Below are positions 25,800 to 35,690 of a stretch of 64,000 nucleotides of DNA, piece by piece. Origin of the DNA: Trichostrongylus colubriformis (Eukaryota; Nematoda; Chromadorea; Rhabditida; Trichostrongylidae). The DNA lies in assembly GCA_963978905.1 (NCBI GenBank), contig OZ022260.1, positions 39,182,259-39,246,258 of the forward strand, given 5' to 3'. A program made the position numbers and the translations under genes. Under the pieces are notes generated by a model. That model was not told the DNA's origin. It saw only the letters and a program-made list of their open reading frames with translations, and searched no databases. Each line of letters begins with the position of its first letter. The stretch's first letter is position 1.

Positions 25800-26565
25800 C
25801 TTTACGGTTACTGCAGTCTGGCCATGTGGATCGAAATGTTCAAGTATTGCTGAGGAGGTGCCGATGACAAAAAAATAAATGTGAATCAAATGTAGCATGG
25901 AATCTGCTGAGCCTGGTAAGGGAAGAAGCTCCGAGTGATGAACCACCCTACCTTTTTCCGCGTCCACATGGTACCGAAGTTTTTTTTTTAAACAACACTT
26001 AAGATAACGGACAGATGAAGCTTCCTTTAGAAAACTGAGAAGGAAAGCCAATAAAAAGAGTGAACATAATGAATTGAAGTTCACGATATCCTTGTATTTC
26101 TTCAAAAAAATCTGTCATGAAAACTCAAAAGAATGCATTCAGGTTTACAAGGATGAGCGGCACAAGATAAATGGCAAGCTAAGAACAGGGGAATGTATCA
26201 AAAAAATTTTCACTGTAATGGACTAGAGAATCCGCCTCCTTAGAATCCAAATTTTGACGATGAACGAAAGATTCGAATAAATAAGCAGCATTCATTATCG
26301 TAATGTGATAAGCAGATAAGCAAATCTATGGTCAGGATCGATGAATCTACTCTGGTTTACACAGCTGAAAGTGGAAACGGCTGTGAATTGCTCTAGCCCT
26401 GGCGAGGGAAAATGAGACGTAAGCAGCAAGAACGCGCCCCTGCAAAAGGAGCACGATTACTCGATGATTGTATTGGAAGTGTTCTTGTGCCAAAAAAAGA
26501 GACATCTTGCTTTCCTTCTGCGAAGAAAGGGGTTATTATACGAGCCCTTCCATATCACAATTACT
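25800..26565. other. Upstream region of AP-1 mu gene, no recognised gene
   Basis: This holds the presumed promoter of the minus-strand AP-1 mu gene. Frames such as the one at 25704-26105 extend through the first exon in another phase and show no domain. I cannot point to a specific promoter element. Confidence 0.4.
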
Positions 26566-26766
26566 GGGTCAATTAAAGTAAGGCGGGGGGTAGATGCAAA
26601 ATTTTCGCCGACGTCGAAGCTTCTTTTCCTCCTTAGCTTAGGCAAGCAGATGAGACAGATGCTTTTTCATGTGGAGAAGAGGATATGAATTTCAGCCTAA
26701 GTGTGAAAGGGAAGGAGCTTCAACGTCAGTGAAAAACTGCGTCACCTCCCCCCCCCGTACTTGACC
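26566..26766. mobile_element. Fold-back MITE (GGGTCAA type), diverged copy
   Basis: The ends GGGTCAATTAAAGTAAGGC and its inverted counterpart CCCCCCCCCGTACTTGACC frame an interior with GCTTCTTTTCCTCCTTAGC, CAGATGCTTTTTCATGTGGA and CAGCCTAAGTGTGAAAGGGA. These match the two near-identical copies at 33167-33408 and 34163-34401 in the same order. This copy is older. Confidence 0.7.
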
Positions 26767-28640
26767 GCAATTATTTAGAAAAGGGAGAATTTTTGCTGCT
26801 TTTTGGGCTTCAAATCCGAATATACACTAGCGTATTGCAGTTGCTTGGCACATATCTACTGTGGATATTATGTAGGTGGATATTGTATTTATTTATTCAG
26901 GCCACAGGGAAACAGACGGCAGAGACACAAAAAAATATAACCGTAAATGCGGACTTGTTTCCTGTTCAACGTCTTTTTCATTTCCTGAAGCTTATTTCGG
27001 TTTGTTGACTTCCATATTATTTAAGTTCATTTAAATCAGCTGATCATACTGGGCACAATTTTGACTTCATAGTATTCGCTCTAGCGCATGCCAATTTTTC
27101 AAGGAGTGAAATATTATTTTACTCTCGTTAATGCCAGGTAATTTCGTTTTTTTTCAATTCTAGACTTTTTTTCTTGCATGTAACATCATTACTATGCACA
27201 AGTCTATTCTTTCTCTAAGCATTGATCAACATCGCTGAAATTATTGACATCTCCTTCATAGCCCATATAAAAGCATCGTCAACCCTTCATGAAAGCATAC
27301 CACCAAAATGCACCACAGTATATAAATTGTTTGTTTATGGTTTATTTTGTCACGTATAAAAGTAAGAAGTCTCGATAAACTATCGTCGTCTGCTGTAAAG
27401 ACTATCAAGCAATCGCCCCACAAAACTCATTAGTGATTTTCCCATAAATTCGGCATGTGCACCGTTTTTTGACAAATTCTGCCTTTTCTGATAATCAATC
27501 CTTGTGCTTTTGATACGTCCACAGATGGGAAAATGGGCAGTTTTGCTGTTGTTGAAGTGAGATAACTGGGCTTATCACCGTTGTCGTGGCTCCATTTCTG
27601 CTATCACTCCTGTTCAGGCATCACTCCTTGTTGCCTCTATTCCTTTCTTCTTTTTCCTCGGAATCTCTTATTACACAAGAATCTGATACGTTTACTTTTA
27701 ATGCTACAGTTGTGGCATCATGATCCATTTTCATTCATAGTGACAGATAAATACAGTAATGATTAAATTATACAGAAACTATGCAACAATCAGCAAGCTG
27801 TCTTGATATCTACTTCAGTGCTGCATTCGCTGCGGAACCGAGCGCACTGACGGAACTGAACATCAATGTGTCATTTAATCGTCAAAGCGCCGCTTGAGCA
27901 GCTCCAAGATCAGTCGATCTGAAATGCACATTTAAGTATTACTATAAAAATATTGGCTACAGGGATAGTGTTGAAATATATCATCGAAAAAATGCTTATT
28001 CAGTGTCAATCAGCCTTGTTGTAAACTACATCGTCAACTGTAGCGGAGAGGAGTGTCAGTTATCGAACCAAAATTAATGAAACAACCTTGTAGATGGTGA
28101 ATGTAGTAAGTTAAGAGTCAGAAATGGGAAGTATGCTCACTAAAAATATGAGCGAGTATTCGAGCAAACGATATTTGGAGCGCTTCGGACATATCGAGTC
28201 GCGCTTTGGCAAAAACGCCTGCTTTCTCACCAAATAAGAGGCGCGCCATGTGCCGCGTGTGACCGCCACTCATCACAGACTTGCGCGCAGGAAAATACCT
28301 TCGCAGACAAAACCAGCGAGATAATATGGTCTTTCACGCAGGTTTAGGGACCATATGTTATGTTCCTTTTCTCTACCAAACTACATTGTGCCCCTGCTTT
28401 TACTTCAACGTTGGACCAAACCACTCTGTTACTTTCAAGCTATCGTTTTCACATCGATTTCTCTCTCCATACCAAAGAAACGATTCACTCGGTAGCTGAT
28501 CTTTGTATGCTCTTCATATCTTTTATTAAAATAGTATGAAGTTCTCTGTTTTCCGCAACGTTCTCTTCTTTCGACGAAATTTATGTGTTGGGTTAAGCTT
28601 TTTCTGCTCTACAAGACGGTGCTATTTGTTTTCGACCTCT
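26767..28640. other. Non-coding, no recognisable gene
   Basis: AT-rich sequence with T-tracts. I looked for exon chains on both strands and found none with domain support or consistent splice phase. Nothing here resembles a tRNA or snRNA closely enough to call. Confidence 0.5.
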
Positions 28641-28643
28641 TAG

Positions 28644-29352
28644 ATTGCTTAATATTTATGAGGTTGAGAAATGAAGTAATCTGAAGGCACACGTAGAGAT
28701 TTTGTAGAGCTTTTCAGCTCTGCAAAACGGTTTCTTTTGTTCTTGATCGTTTGATTGTTTGTTATATCAAGGGTTAGAAATGGAGAATTTGTAGGGAGAA
28801 ATCTGTACTTGTTGGCGCATCGAGGTCCAAAAAGCTGGTCTTCCTCCACGTCAGTTGAAATCAAATGAGGGAAAGACATCCCTGAGCCATCTACTATCAT
28901 AATCGAGGAGTTTTTTGTACGATAAAAGTGTTTGGTAAAATCTTGGTTTTTGTGAAAAAAAATGCGGGTGGGCTTCCAATGAGTACCCCATTAGCCTCAG
29001 GAATATCAAACTGTGAAAGTATTTGAAGGACCAGTGGCATCATCTTGTAGAGCAAAAAAAAGATGATCGAATGCATATATAAATATGCTCCTCAATCTCG
29101 ATGGAAGTCGAGGAAGAAAGATACCGAAGGTACACACTTTTGCTGAGTGCTGTGAATCTTAAAAACAGCAAAAAGTAGAGCGATTTGAATAAGAGGCAGT
29201 ACTATTTTGTAGAGCTAAGAAAAGCCCTATCGAAAGCTCATGCGCATGAATTTTTCGATCTCGACAGCAGACGAGAAAGATGAAGAGTCGCGAAAGCCAA
29301 TTTTTGCCTTAAGCTTCTTCATTTCCAAACCTCATAAATATCAGGCAATCAA
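28644..29352 (+). repeat. Interspersed repeat with inverted ends, partner of 3755-4290
   Basis: The ends are imperfect inverted repeats: GCTTAATATTTATGAGGTTG then AGAAATGAAG near 28644 versus CTTCATTTCCAAACCTCATA then AATATCAGGC near 29318. The body from 28857 is collinear with 3755-4290. This suggests a non-autonomous inverted-repeat element of roughly 700 bp, here intact and there truncated. No transposase is present. Confidence 0.5.
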
Positions 29353-29443
29353 TCATACCCTATATATAAACCAGGAGTTTGGTTTGTCCGTTTGCGTGTG
29401 TGTGTGTGTGTGTGTGTGTCCGGTTCAATTACCCAAGTTTGAG
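29352..29443 (+). ncRNA. SL1 spliced-leader-like sequence inside a repeat, copy 1
   Basis: Positions 29422-29443 differ from the 22-nt nematode SL1 leader at a single base (C instead of T at position 5) and are followed immediately by GTACGTG, a good 5' splice site, as in SL RNA. Upstream lie CCTATATATAAACCAGGAG at about 29357 and a GT microsatellite. I see no convincing Sm-binding site downstream (AATTTTTGG-like), so it may be a pseudogene or a leader captured by a mobile repeat and not a working SL RNA gene. Confidence 0.55.
29395..29419. repeat. (GT)n microsatellite
   Basis: An uninterrupted run of about 12 GT dinucleotides lies just before the SL1-like block. Confidence 0.95.
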
Positions 29444-29559
29444 GTACGTGACACTATACAGACCCTCGGAAGTTAGCAGGAAAGGTCGAGCCAAGTGCTG
29501 GCTGGGTGAGGCGTAATGGGGGATGTACAGAACGCACATCTACTTTGTCGATATCGATT

Positions 29560-31180
29560 GAATCGATCGATATTGATCGAAAATATCGGTTTTGTGCAGA
29601 AGGCTGGAAACGGCTCATGTACCCGATCCAACGGAAGGTCGGCTCATCAGCGGTAAAGGTCGGGTCAAGTGTGGGTTGGGTGGGGAATGGTAGGAGATGC
29701 ACTCATGAAAGTTGAAATTCTGCAACACACGCATCACCGATCGATATCGATTGAAAATACCGGTTTTTGTGCAGAAGACTGGAAACGACTTATGGACCAT
29801 ACTATTGCTTAAGTGCCCTCATGAAAGTTGAAATTCTACATATAACATCATGCATCACCGATCGATATTGATTGAAAATATCGGTTTTTGTGCAGAAGGT
29901 TGGAAACGGTTTATGGACCATACTATTGATTAAGTGTCCTCATAGAGGTTGTAATTCTACAACATCATGCATCACCGATCAATATGGATTGAAAATATCG
30001 GTTTTTGTGCAGAAGGTTGGAAACGGCTCATGGACCATACTACTGAGTGAGTGCCCTCATAGAAGTTAAAATTCTACAACATCACGCATCACCGATCGAT
30101 ATTGATTGAAAATATCGGTTTTTGTGCAGAAGGTTGGAAACGGCTTATGGACCATACTACTGAGTGAGTGCCCTCATAGAGGTTGAAATTCTACAACATC
30201 ATGCATCACCGATCAATATTGATTGAAAATATCGGTTTTTGTGCAGAAGGCCGGAAACGGCTTATGGACCATACTATTGATTAAGTTCCCTCATAATAAT
30301 TGAAATTTTACAACAACATGTGTCACCGATCAATATTGATTGAAAATATCGGTTTTTGTGCAGAAGGCTGGAAACGGCTTATGGACCATACTATCGATTA
30401 AGTGCCCTCATAAAAGTTGAAATTCTATAGCATCATGCATCGCCGATCAATATTGATTGAAAATATCGGTTTTTGTGCAGAAGGTTGGAAACGGCTTATG
30501 GACCATACTACTGAGTGAGTGCCCTCATAGAAGTTAAAATTCTACAACATCACGCATCACCGATCGATATTGAGTGAAAACATCGGTTTTTGTGCAGAAG
30601 GCTGGAAACGGCTTATGGACCATACTATTGATTAAGTTCCCTCATAATAATTGAAATTTTACAACAACATGCATCACTGATCAATACTGATTGAAAATAT
30701 CGGTTTTTGTGCAGAAGGCTGGAAACGGCTTATGGACCATACTATTGATTAAGTTCCCTCATAATAATTGAAATTTTACAACAACATGCATCACTGATCA
30801 ATACTGATTGAAAATATCGGTTTTTGTGCAGAAGGCTGGAAACGGCTTATGGACCATACTATTGATTAAGTGCCCTCATGAAAGTTGAAATTCTATAACA
30901 TTATGCATCACCGATCGATATTGATTGAAAATATCGGTTTTTGTGCAGAAGGTTGGAAACGGCTTATGGACCATACTACTGAGTGAGTGCCCTCATAAAA
31001 GTTAAAATTCTACAACATCACGCATCACCGATCGATATTGAGTGGAAAAATCGGTTTTTGTGCAGAAGGCTGGAAACGGCTTATGGACCATACTATTGAT
31101 TAAGTGCCCTTATAAAAGTTGAAATTCTGCAACAACATGCGTCACCGATCAATATTGATTGAAAATATCGGTTATTGTGT
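29560..31180 (+). repeat. 117-bp tandem satellite array
   Basis: The phrase ATCGGTTTTTGTGCAGAAGG recurs at an exact 117-bp period; checked positions of its TCGG are 29881, 29998, 30115, 30232, 30349 and 30466, and the array continues to about 31168, giving eleven full intervals. Each unit contains GGAAACGGCTTATGGACCAT, CATCACCGATCGATATTGAT and a conserved GTGCCCTCATA. Looser units occur at 29586 and 29757, and two isolated diverged units at 36299-36420. No coding frame spans the array. Confidence 0.95.
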
Positions 31181-31334
31181 AGAAGGTGTCCTTACTGCAC
31201 ACCACTTTACCGGATCATGTCACACTCCGCACAATGTGGACACTGTTGACGGGCCTGCATTAAAATGTTCGGTGTTTAGATGAAAATGTCTATAGTTCGT
31301 TCGGAAAGAGCCCAGGTGTCGGGATATCATACCT

Positions 31335-31408
31335 CATATATAAAACAGGAGTTTGGTGGGTCTGTATATCTGTGTGTCCACCCTTTGGTTCAACTACCCA
31401 AGTTTGAG
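31335..31408 (+). ncRNA. SL1 spliced-leader-like sequence inside a repeat, copy 2
   Basis: Positions 31387-31408 match the SL1 leader at 20 of 22 bases (differences at leader positions 5 and 8, both T to C) and are followed by GTGTAGAG. An upstream block CATATATAAAACAGGAGTTT lies about 50 bases before it and corresponds to the block upstream of copy 1. As in copy 1, no clear Sm site follows. The shared flanks show that the leader-like block travels as part of a repeat. Confidence 0.5.
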
Positions 31409-33116
31409 GTGTAGAGGGCGTGACCTACTGGCTTGGGTGAGAGTGAGAGTGCGTGACGGGATGAGAGAGTTCGATACACGCGCTGACTTTGCATGCTTCC
31501 ATGTGTGACGCGCAGTAGTGTGCTCCAGCTGGCATACCAAATTGAATGAGAGTTTTAGCGCATCGGCGATTTGGCGTGCCACGTCACTCTAACAACCGCG
31601 GTCAGTTGAACGCGGCGCGTGCCAACGTGCGGTTGATTTCTTTTTCTGCTATTTCCTTTTCGTAATTTTCCATATCTTATCGAAAGCCGATATCTGTTAT
31701 GGCAAATATCCGAAATCGCGGATGCGCCAATACTTTCACCTTCCGATTAATACGTATCTTATCCTTTACGCAAACGCGCCAATTCTCTCGAATCGCGGAT
31801 GCGCCGATCCGCCAATTGTCTCAAATCGCAGATGCGCAAATGTGCTCATTTTCTCGATCGATACGTGTATTTAACTTTACGTCAATGCGCCAAAACCCTC
31901 ATTTAGTTGGGTATGGCACAACGAATTGAATGAGAGCTTTAGCGCACCGGCGCATCCGCGATTTGGAATTTTTGGCATGCACGTCACTCTAGCAACCGCG
32001 GTCAGTTGTACGCGGCGCGTGCCAACGTGCGGTTGGTTTCTTTTTCTTCGCTTTCCATTTCGTGATTTTCCATATCTTATCGAAAGCCTATATCGAAAGC
32101 CGCACGTTGGCACACACCGCGTTCAACTGATCGCGGTTACAAGAGTGACGTGGCACGCCAAAATTCCCAAATCATTGATGCGCAAATGTGCTCATTTTCT
32201 CGATCGATACGTATATTTAACTTTACGTGGCACGCCAAAATTCCCAAATCATTGATGCGCAAATGTGCTCATTTTCTCGATCGATACGTATATTTAACTT
32301 AACGCCAATGCGCCAAAACTCTCATTTAGTTGGGTATGGCATACCAAACTGAATGAGAGTTTTAGCGCATCGGCGCATCCGCGATTTGGAATTTTTGGCA
32401 TGCCACGTCACTCTAGCAACCGCGGTCAGTTGAACGCGGCGCGTGTCAACGTGCGGTTGGTTTCTTTTTCTTCGCTTTCCATTTCGTGATTTTCCATATC
32501 TTATCGAAAGCCTATATCGAAAGCCGCACGTTGGCACACACCGCGTTCAACTGATCGCGGTTACAAGAGTGACGTGGCACGCCAAAATTCCCAAATCATT
32601 GATGCGCAAATGTGCTCATTTTCTCGATCGATACGTATATTTAACTTTACGTGGCACGCCAAAATTCCCAAATCATTGATGCGCAAATGTGCTCATTTTC
32701 TCGATCGATACGTATATTTAACTTTACGTGGCACGCCAAAATTCCCAAATCATTGATGCGCAAATGTGCTCATTTTCTCGATCGATACGTATATTTAACT
32801 TTACGCCAATGCGCCAAAATTCTCATTTAGTTGGGTATGGCATAACAAAATGAATAAGAGCTTTAGCGCATCGGCGCATCCGCGATTTGGAATTTTTGGC
32901 ATGCTACGTCACTCTAGCAACCGCGGTCAGTTGAACGCGGCGCTTGCCAACGTGCGGTTGATTTCTTTTTCCCCTATTTCTTTTTCGTAATTTTCCATAT
33001 CTTATCGAAAGTCGATATCGAAAGCCGCACGTTGGCACACACCGCGTTCACCTGATCGCGGTTACAAGAGTGACGTGGCACGCCAAAATTCCCAAATCAC
33101 TGATGCGCAAATGTGC
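31409..33116. repeat. Complex fold-back repeat block with CG-rich arms
   Basis: The recurrent arm TTTAGCGCATCGGCGCATCC, GCGATTTGGAATTTTTGGCA, CACGTCACTCTAGCAACCGC and GGTCAGTTGAACGCG is followed by a spacer ending CTTATCGAAAGCC and then by the inverted arm CCGCACGTTGGCACACACCG, CGTTCAACTGATCGCGGTTA, GTGACGTGGCACGCCAAAAT. Each unit can therefore fold into a long hairpin. Several units are arranged head to tail, with internal variation. The short frames running through are by-products of the repetition. Confidence 0.8.
32160..32760 (+). repeat. 77-bp tandem repeats within the fold-back block
   Basis: The phrase ATTGATGCGCAAATGTGCTC recurs at 32174 and 32251, and again at 32598, 32675 and 32752, a period of exactly 77 bp in both clusters. 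Units include CGATCGATACGTATATTTAA and ACGTGGCACGCCAAAATTCC. The two clusters themselves lie within duplicated larger blocks. Confidence 0.9.
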
Positions 33117-33166
33117 TCATTTTCTCGATCGATACGTATATTTAACTTTACGCCAATGCGCCAAAA

Positions 33167-33408
33167 GGGTCAAATAAAGTCGGGGGGGGGGGGGGGGGGG
33201 GGAGGAGACGCAATTTTGCGTCGACGTTTCACCTACGTCAAAGCTTCTTCCCCTCCCTAGGCTTAGGTTAAAGCAGGTGAAACCTATGCTCTGACAGATG
33301 CTTTTTCATGTAGGAGAAGGGGATATCAATTTTAGCCTAAGCCTAGGGAGGGAAAGGAGCTTTGACGTCGACGCAAAATTGCGTCTCCCCCCCGACTTTA
33401 TTTGACCC
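33167..33408. mobile_element. Fold-back MITE (GGGTCAA type) in duplication unit 1
   Basis: Terminal inverted repeats GGGTCAAATAAAGTCGGGGG and CCCCCCCGACTTTATTTGAC frame a palindromic interior: ACGCAATTTTGCGTCGACGT, CTTCCCCTCCCTAGGCTTAG and their inverses. A 21-base poly-G run adjoins the left terminal repeat. It has no coding capacity. Confidence 0.85.
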
Positions 33409-34162
33409 CGCCAAAACTCTCATTTAGTTGGGTATGGCATACCAAACTGAATGAGAGTTTTAGCGCATCGGCGCATCCGCGATTTGGAATTTTTGGCATG
33501 TCACGTCACTCTAGCAACCGCGGTCAGTTGAACGCGGCGCGTGTCAACGTGCGGTTGGTTTCTTTTTCTTCGCTTTCCATTTCGTGATTTTCCATATCTT
33601 ATCGAAAGCCGATATCTGTTATGGTAAATATCCAAAATCGCGGATGCCCCAATACTTTCACCTTCCGATTAATACGTATCTTATCCTTTACGCAAACGCG
33701 CCAATTCTCTCTAATCGCAGATGCGCAAATGTGCTCATTTTCTCGATCGATACGTATATTTAACTTTACGCCAATGCGCCAAAATTCTCATTTAGTTGGG
33801 TATGGCATAACAAATTGAATAAGAGCTTTAGCGCATCGGCGCATCCGCGATTTGGAATTTTTGGCATGCCACGTCACTCTAGCAACCGCGGTCAGTTGAA
33901 CGCGGCGCATGTCAACGTGTTGTTGATTTCTTTTTCTCCTATTTCCTTTTCGTAATTTTATATCTTATCGAAAGCCGATATCGAAAGACGCACGTTGGCA
34001 CGCACCGCGTTCAACTGATCGCGGTTACAAGGGTGACGTGGCGCGCCTAAATTCCCAAATCGCGAATGCGCCGATCCGCCAATTCTCACAAATCGCGGAT
34101 GCGCAGATGCGCTCATTTTCTCGATCGATACGTATATTTAACTTTACGCCAATGCGCCAAAA

Positions 34163-34401
34163 GGGTCAAATAAAGTCGGGGGGGGGGGGGGGGGGAGGAG
34201 ACGCAATTTTGCGTCGACGTTTCACCTACGTCAAAGCTTCTTCCCCTCCCTAGGCTTAGGTTAAAGCAGGTGAAACCTATGCTCTGACAGATGCTTTTTC
34301 ATGTAGGAGAAGGGGATATCAATTTTAGCCTAAGCCTAGGGAGGGAAAGGAGCTTTGACGTCGACGCAAAATTGCGTCTCCCCCCCGACTTTATTTGACC
34401 C
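34163..34401. mobile_element. Fold-back MITE (GGGTCAA type) in duplication unit 2
   Basis: It is identical in order and sequence to the element at 33167-33408 except that the poly-G run has 18 bases. It was duplicated together with its surroundings and was not independently inserted. Confidence 0.85.
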
Positions 34402-35259
34402 CGCCAAAACTCTCATTTAGTTGGGTATGGCATACCAAACTGAATGAGAGTTTTAGCGCATCGGCGCATCCGCGATTTGGAATTTTTGGCATGTCACGTC
34501 ACTCTAGCAACCGCGGTCAGTTGAACGCGGCGCGTGTCAACGTGCGGTTGGTTTCTTTTTCTTCGCTTTCCATTTCGTGATTTTCCATATCTTATCGAAA
34601 GCCGATATCTGTTATGGTAAATATCCAAAATCGCGGATGCCCCAATACTTTCACCTTCCGATTAATACGTATCTTATCCTTTACGCAAACGCGCCAATTC
34701 TCTCTAATCGCAGATGCGCAAATGTGCTCATTTTCTCGATCGATACGTATATTTAACTTTACGCCAATGCGCCAAAATTCTCATTTAGTTGGGTATGGCA
34801 TAACAAATTGAATAAGAGCTTTAGCGCATCGGCGCATCCGCGATTTGGAATTTTTGGCATGCCACGTCACTCTAGCAACCGCGGTCAGTTGAACGCGGCG
34901 CATGTCAACGTGTTGTTGATTTCTTTTTCTCCTATTTCCTTTTCGTAATTTTATATCTTATCGAAAGCCGATATCGAAAGACGCACGTTGGCACGCACCG
35001 CGTTCAACTGATCGCGGTTACAAGGGTGACGTGGCGCGCCTAAATTCCCAAATCGCGAATGCGCCGATCCGCCAATTCTCACAAATCGCGGATGCGCAGA
35101 TGCGCTCATTTTCTCGATCGATGCGTATATTTAACTTTACAGTGATGCGCCAAAACTCTTATTCGTTTTGATATGTACGCAGCATTAGAAACTCTTTTCA
35201 TTGTAATTCCGCTCTGAACCACTTATTTGAAGCCGACGATGCCTGCTCCTGACATGTGA

Positions 35260-35690
35260 CGCCCAAGTGATGAACGGTTTTGCCCCACCGAGGTTCGTGG
35301 CTGTCCAGTACTGTTAGTTCCATCTACATTACGAACGAGTGTCGCCCATTCCGCGTAATCAGGAGGTTGGAGCTCCTCAATTCCAACTTATTATTTTTTA
35401 CTTTTGCAGAATACAGCTCTAAAATGCTTTTCAGTTCGTACATTTCTGCGAGTCCCCAGCCACATGATCTCTGCCACCTACCGCCATATAGACGTGATCA
35501 AGCATAAAAGGATAGTGGATAAAGTTTTTTAGCGTTAAGTGAAGTGAAGTGTGCCCAAGTGAAGAACGGTTTTGCCCCACCGAGGTTCGTGGCTGTCCAG
35601 AACTGTTAGTTCCATCTACATTACGAACGAGTGTCGTCCATTCCGCGTAACCAGCAGGTTAAAGCTCCTCAATTCCTACTTTTGCAGAAG
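35260..35690 (+). repeat. Direct repeat of about 120 bp
   Basis: GCCCAAGTGATGAACGGTTT then TGCCCCACCGAGGTTCGTGG, GAACGAGTGTCGCCCATTCC and GGAGCTCCTCAATTCC at 35260-35390 recurs with a few changes at 35559-35685, roughly 297 bp downstream. There is no coding potential beyond short frames. Confidence 0.75.

Larger units (their letters stand above)
33117..35110 (+). repeat. Near-identical 993-bp tandem duplication
   Basis: Sequence from about 33117 repeats from about 34113. The blocks at 33413 and 34406 (CATTTAGTTGGGTATGGCAT) and the pairs 33621/34614 and 33961/34954 all have an offset of exactly 993, with no differences in the stretches I compared. The main difference is the length of a poly-G run (21 versus 18). 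Each unit contains one GGGTCAA fold-back MITE plus fold-back repeat arms. Such high identity indicates a very recent duplication or an assembly artefact. Confidence 0.85.
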
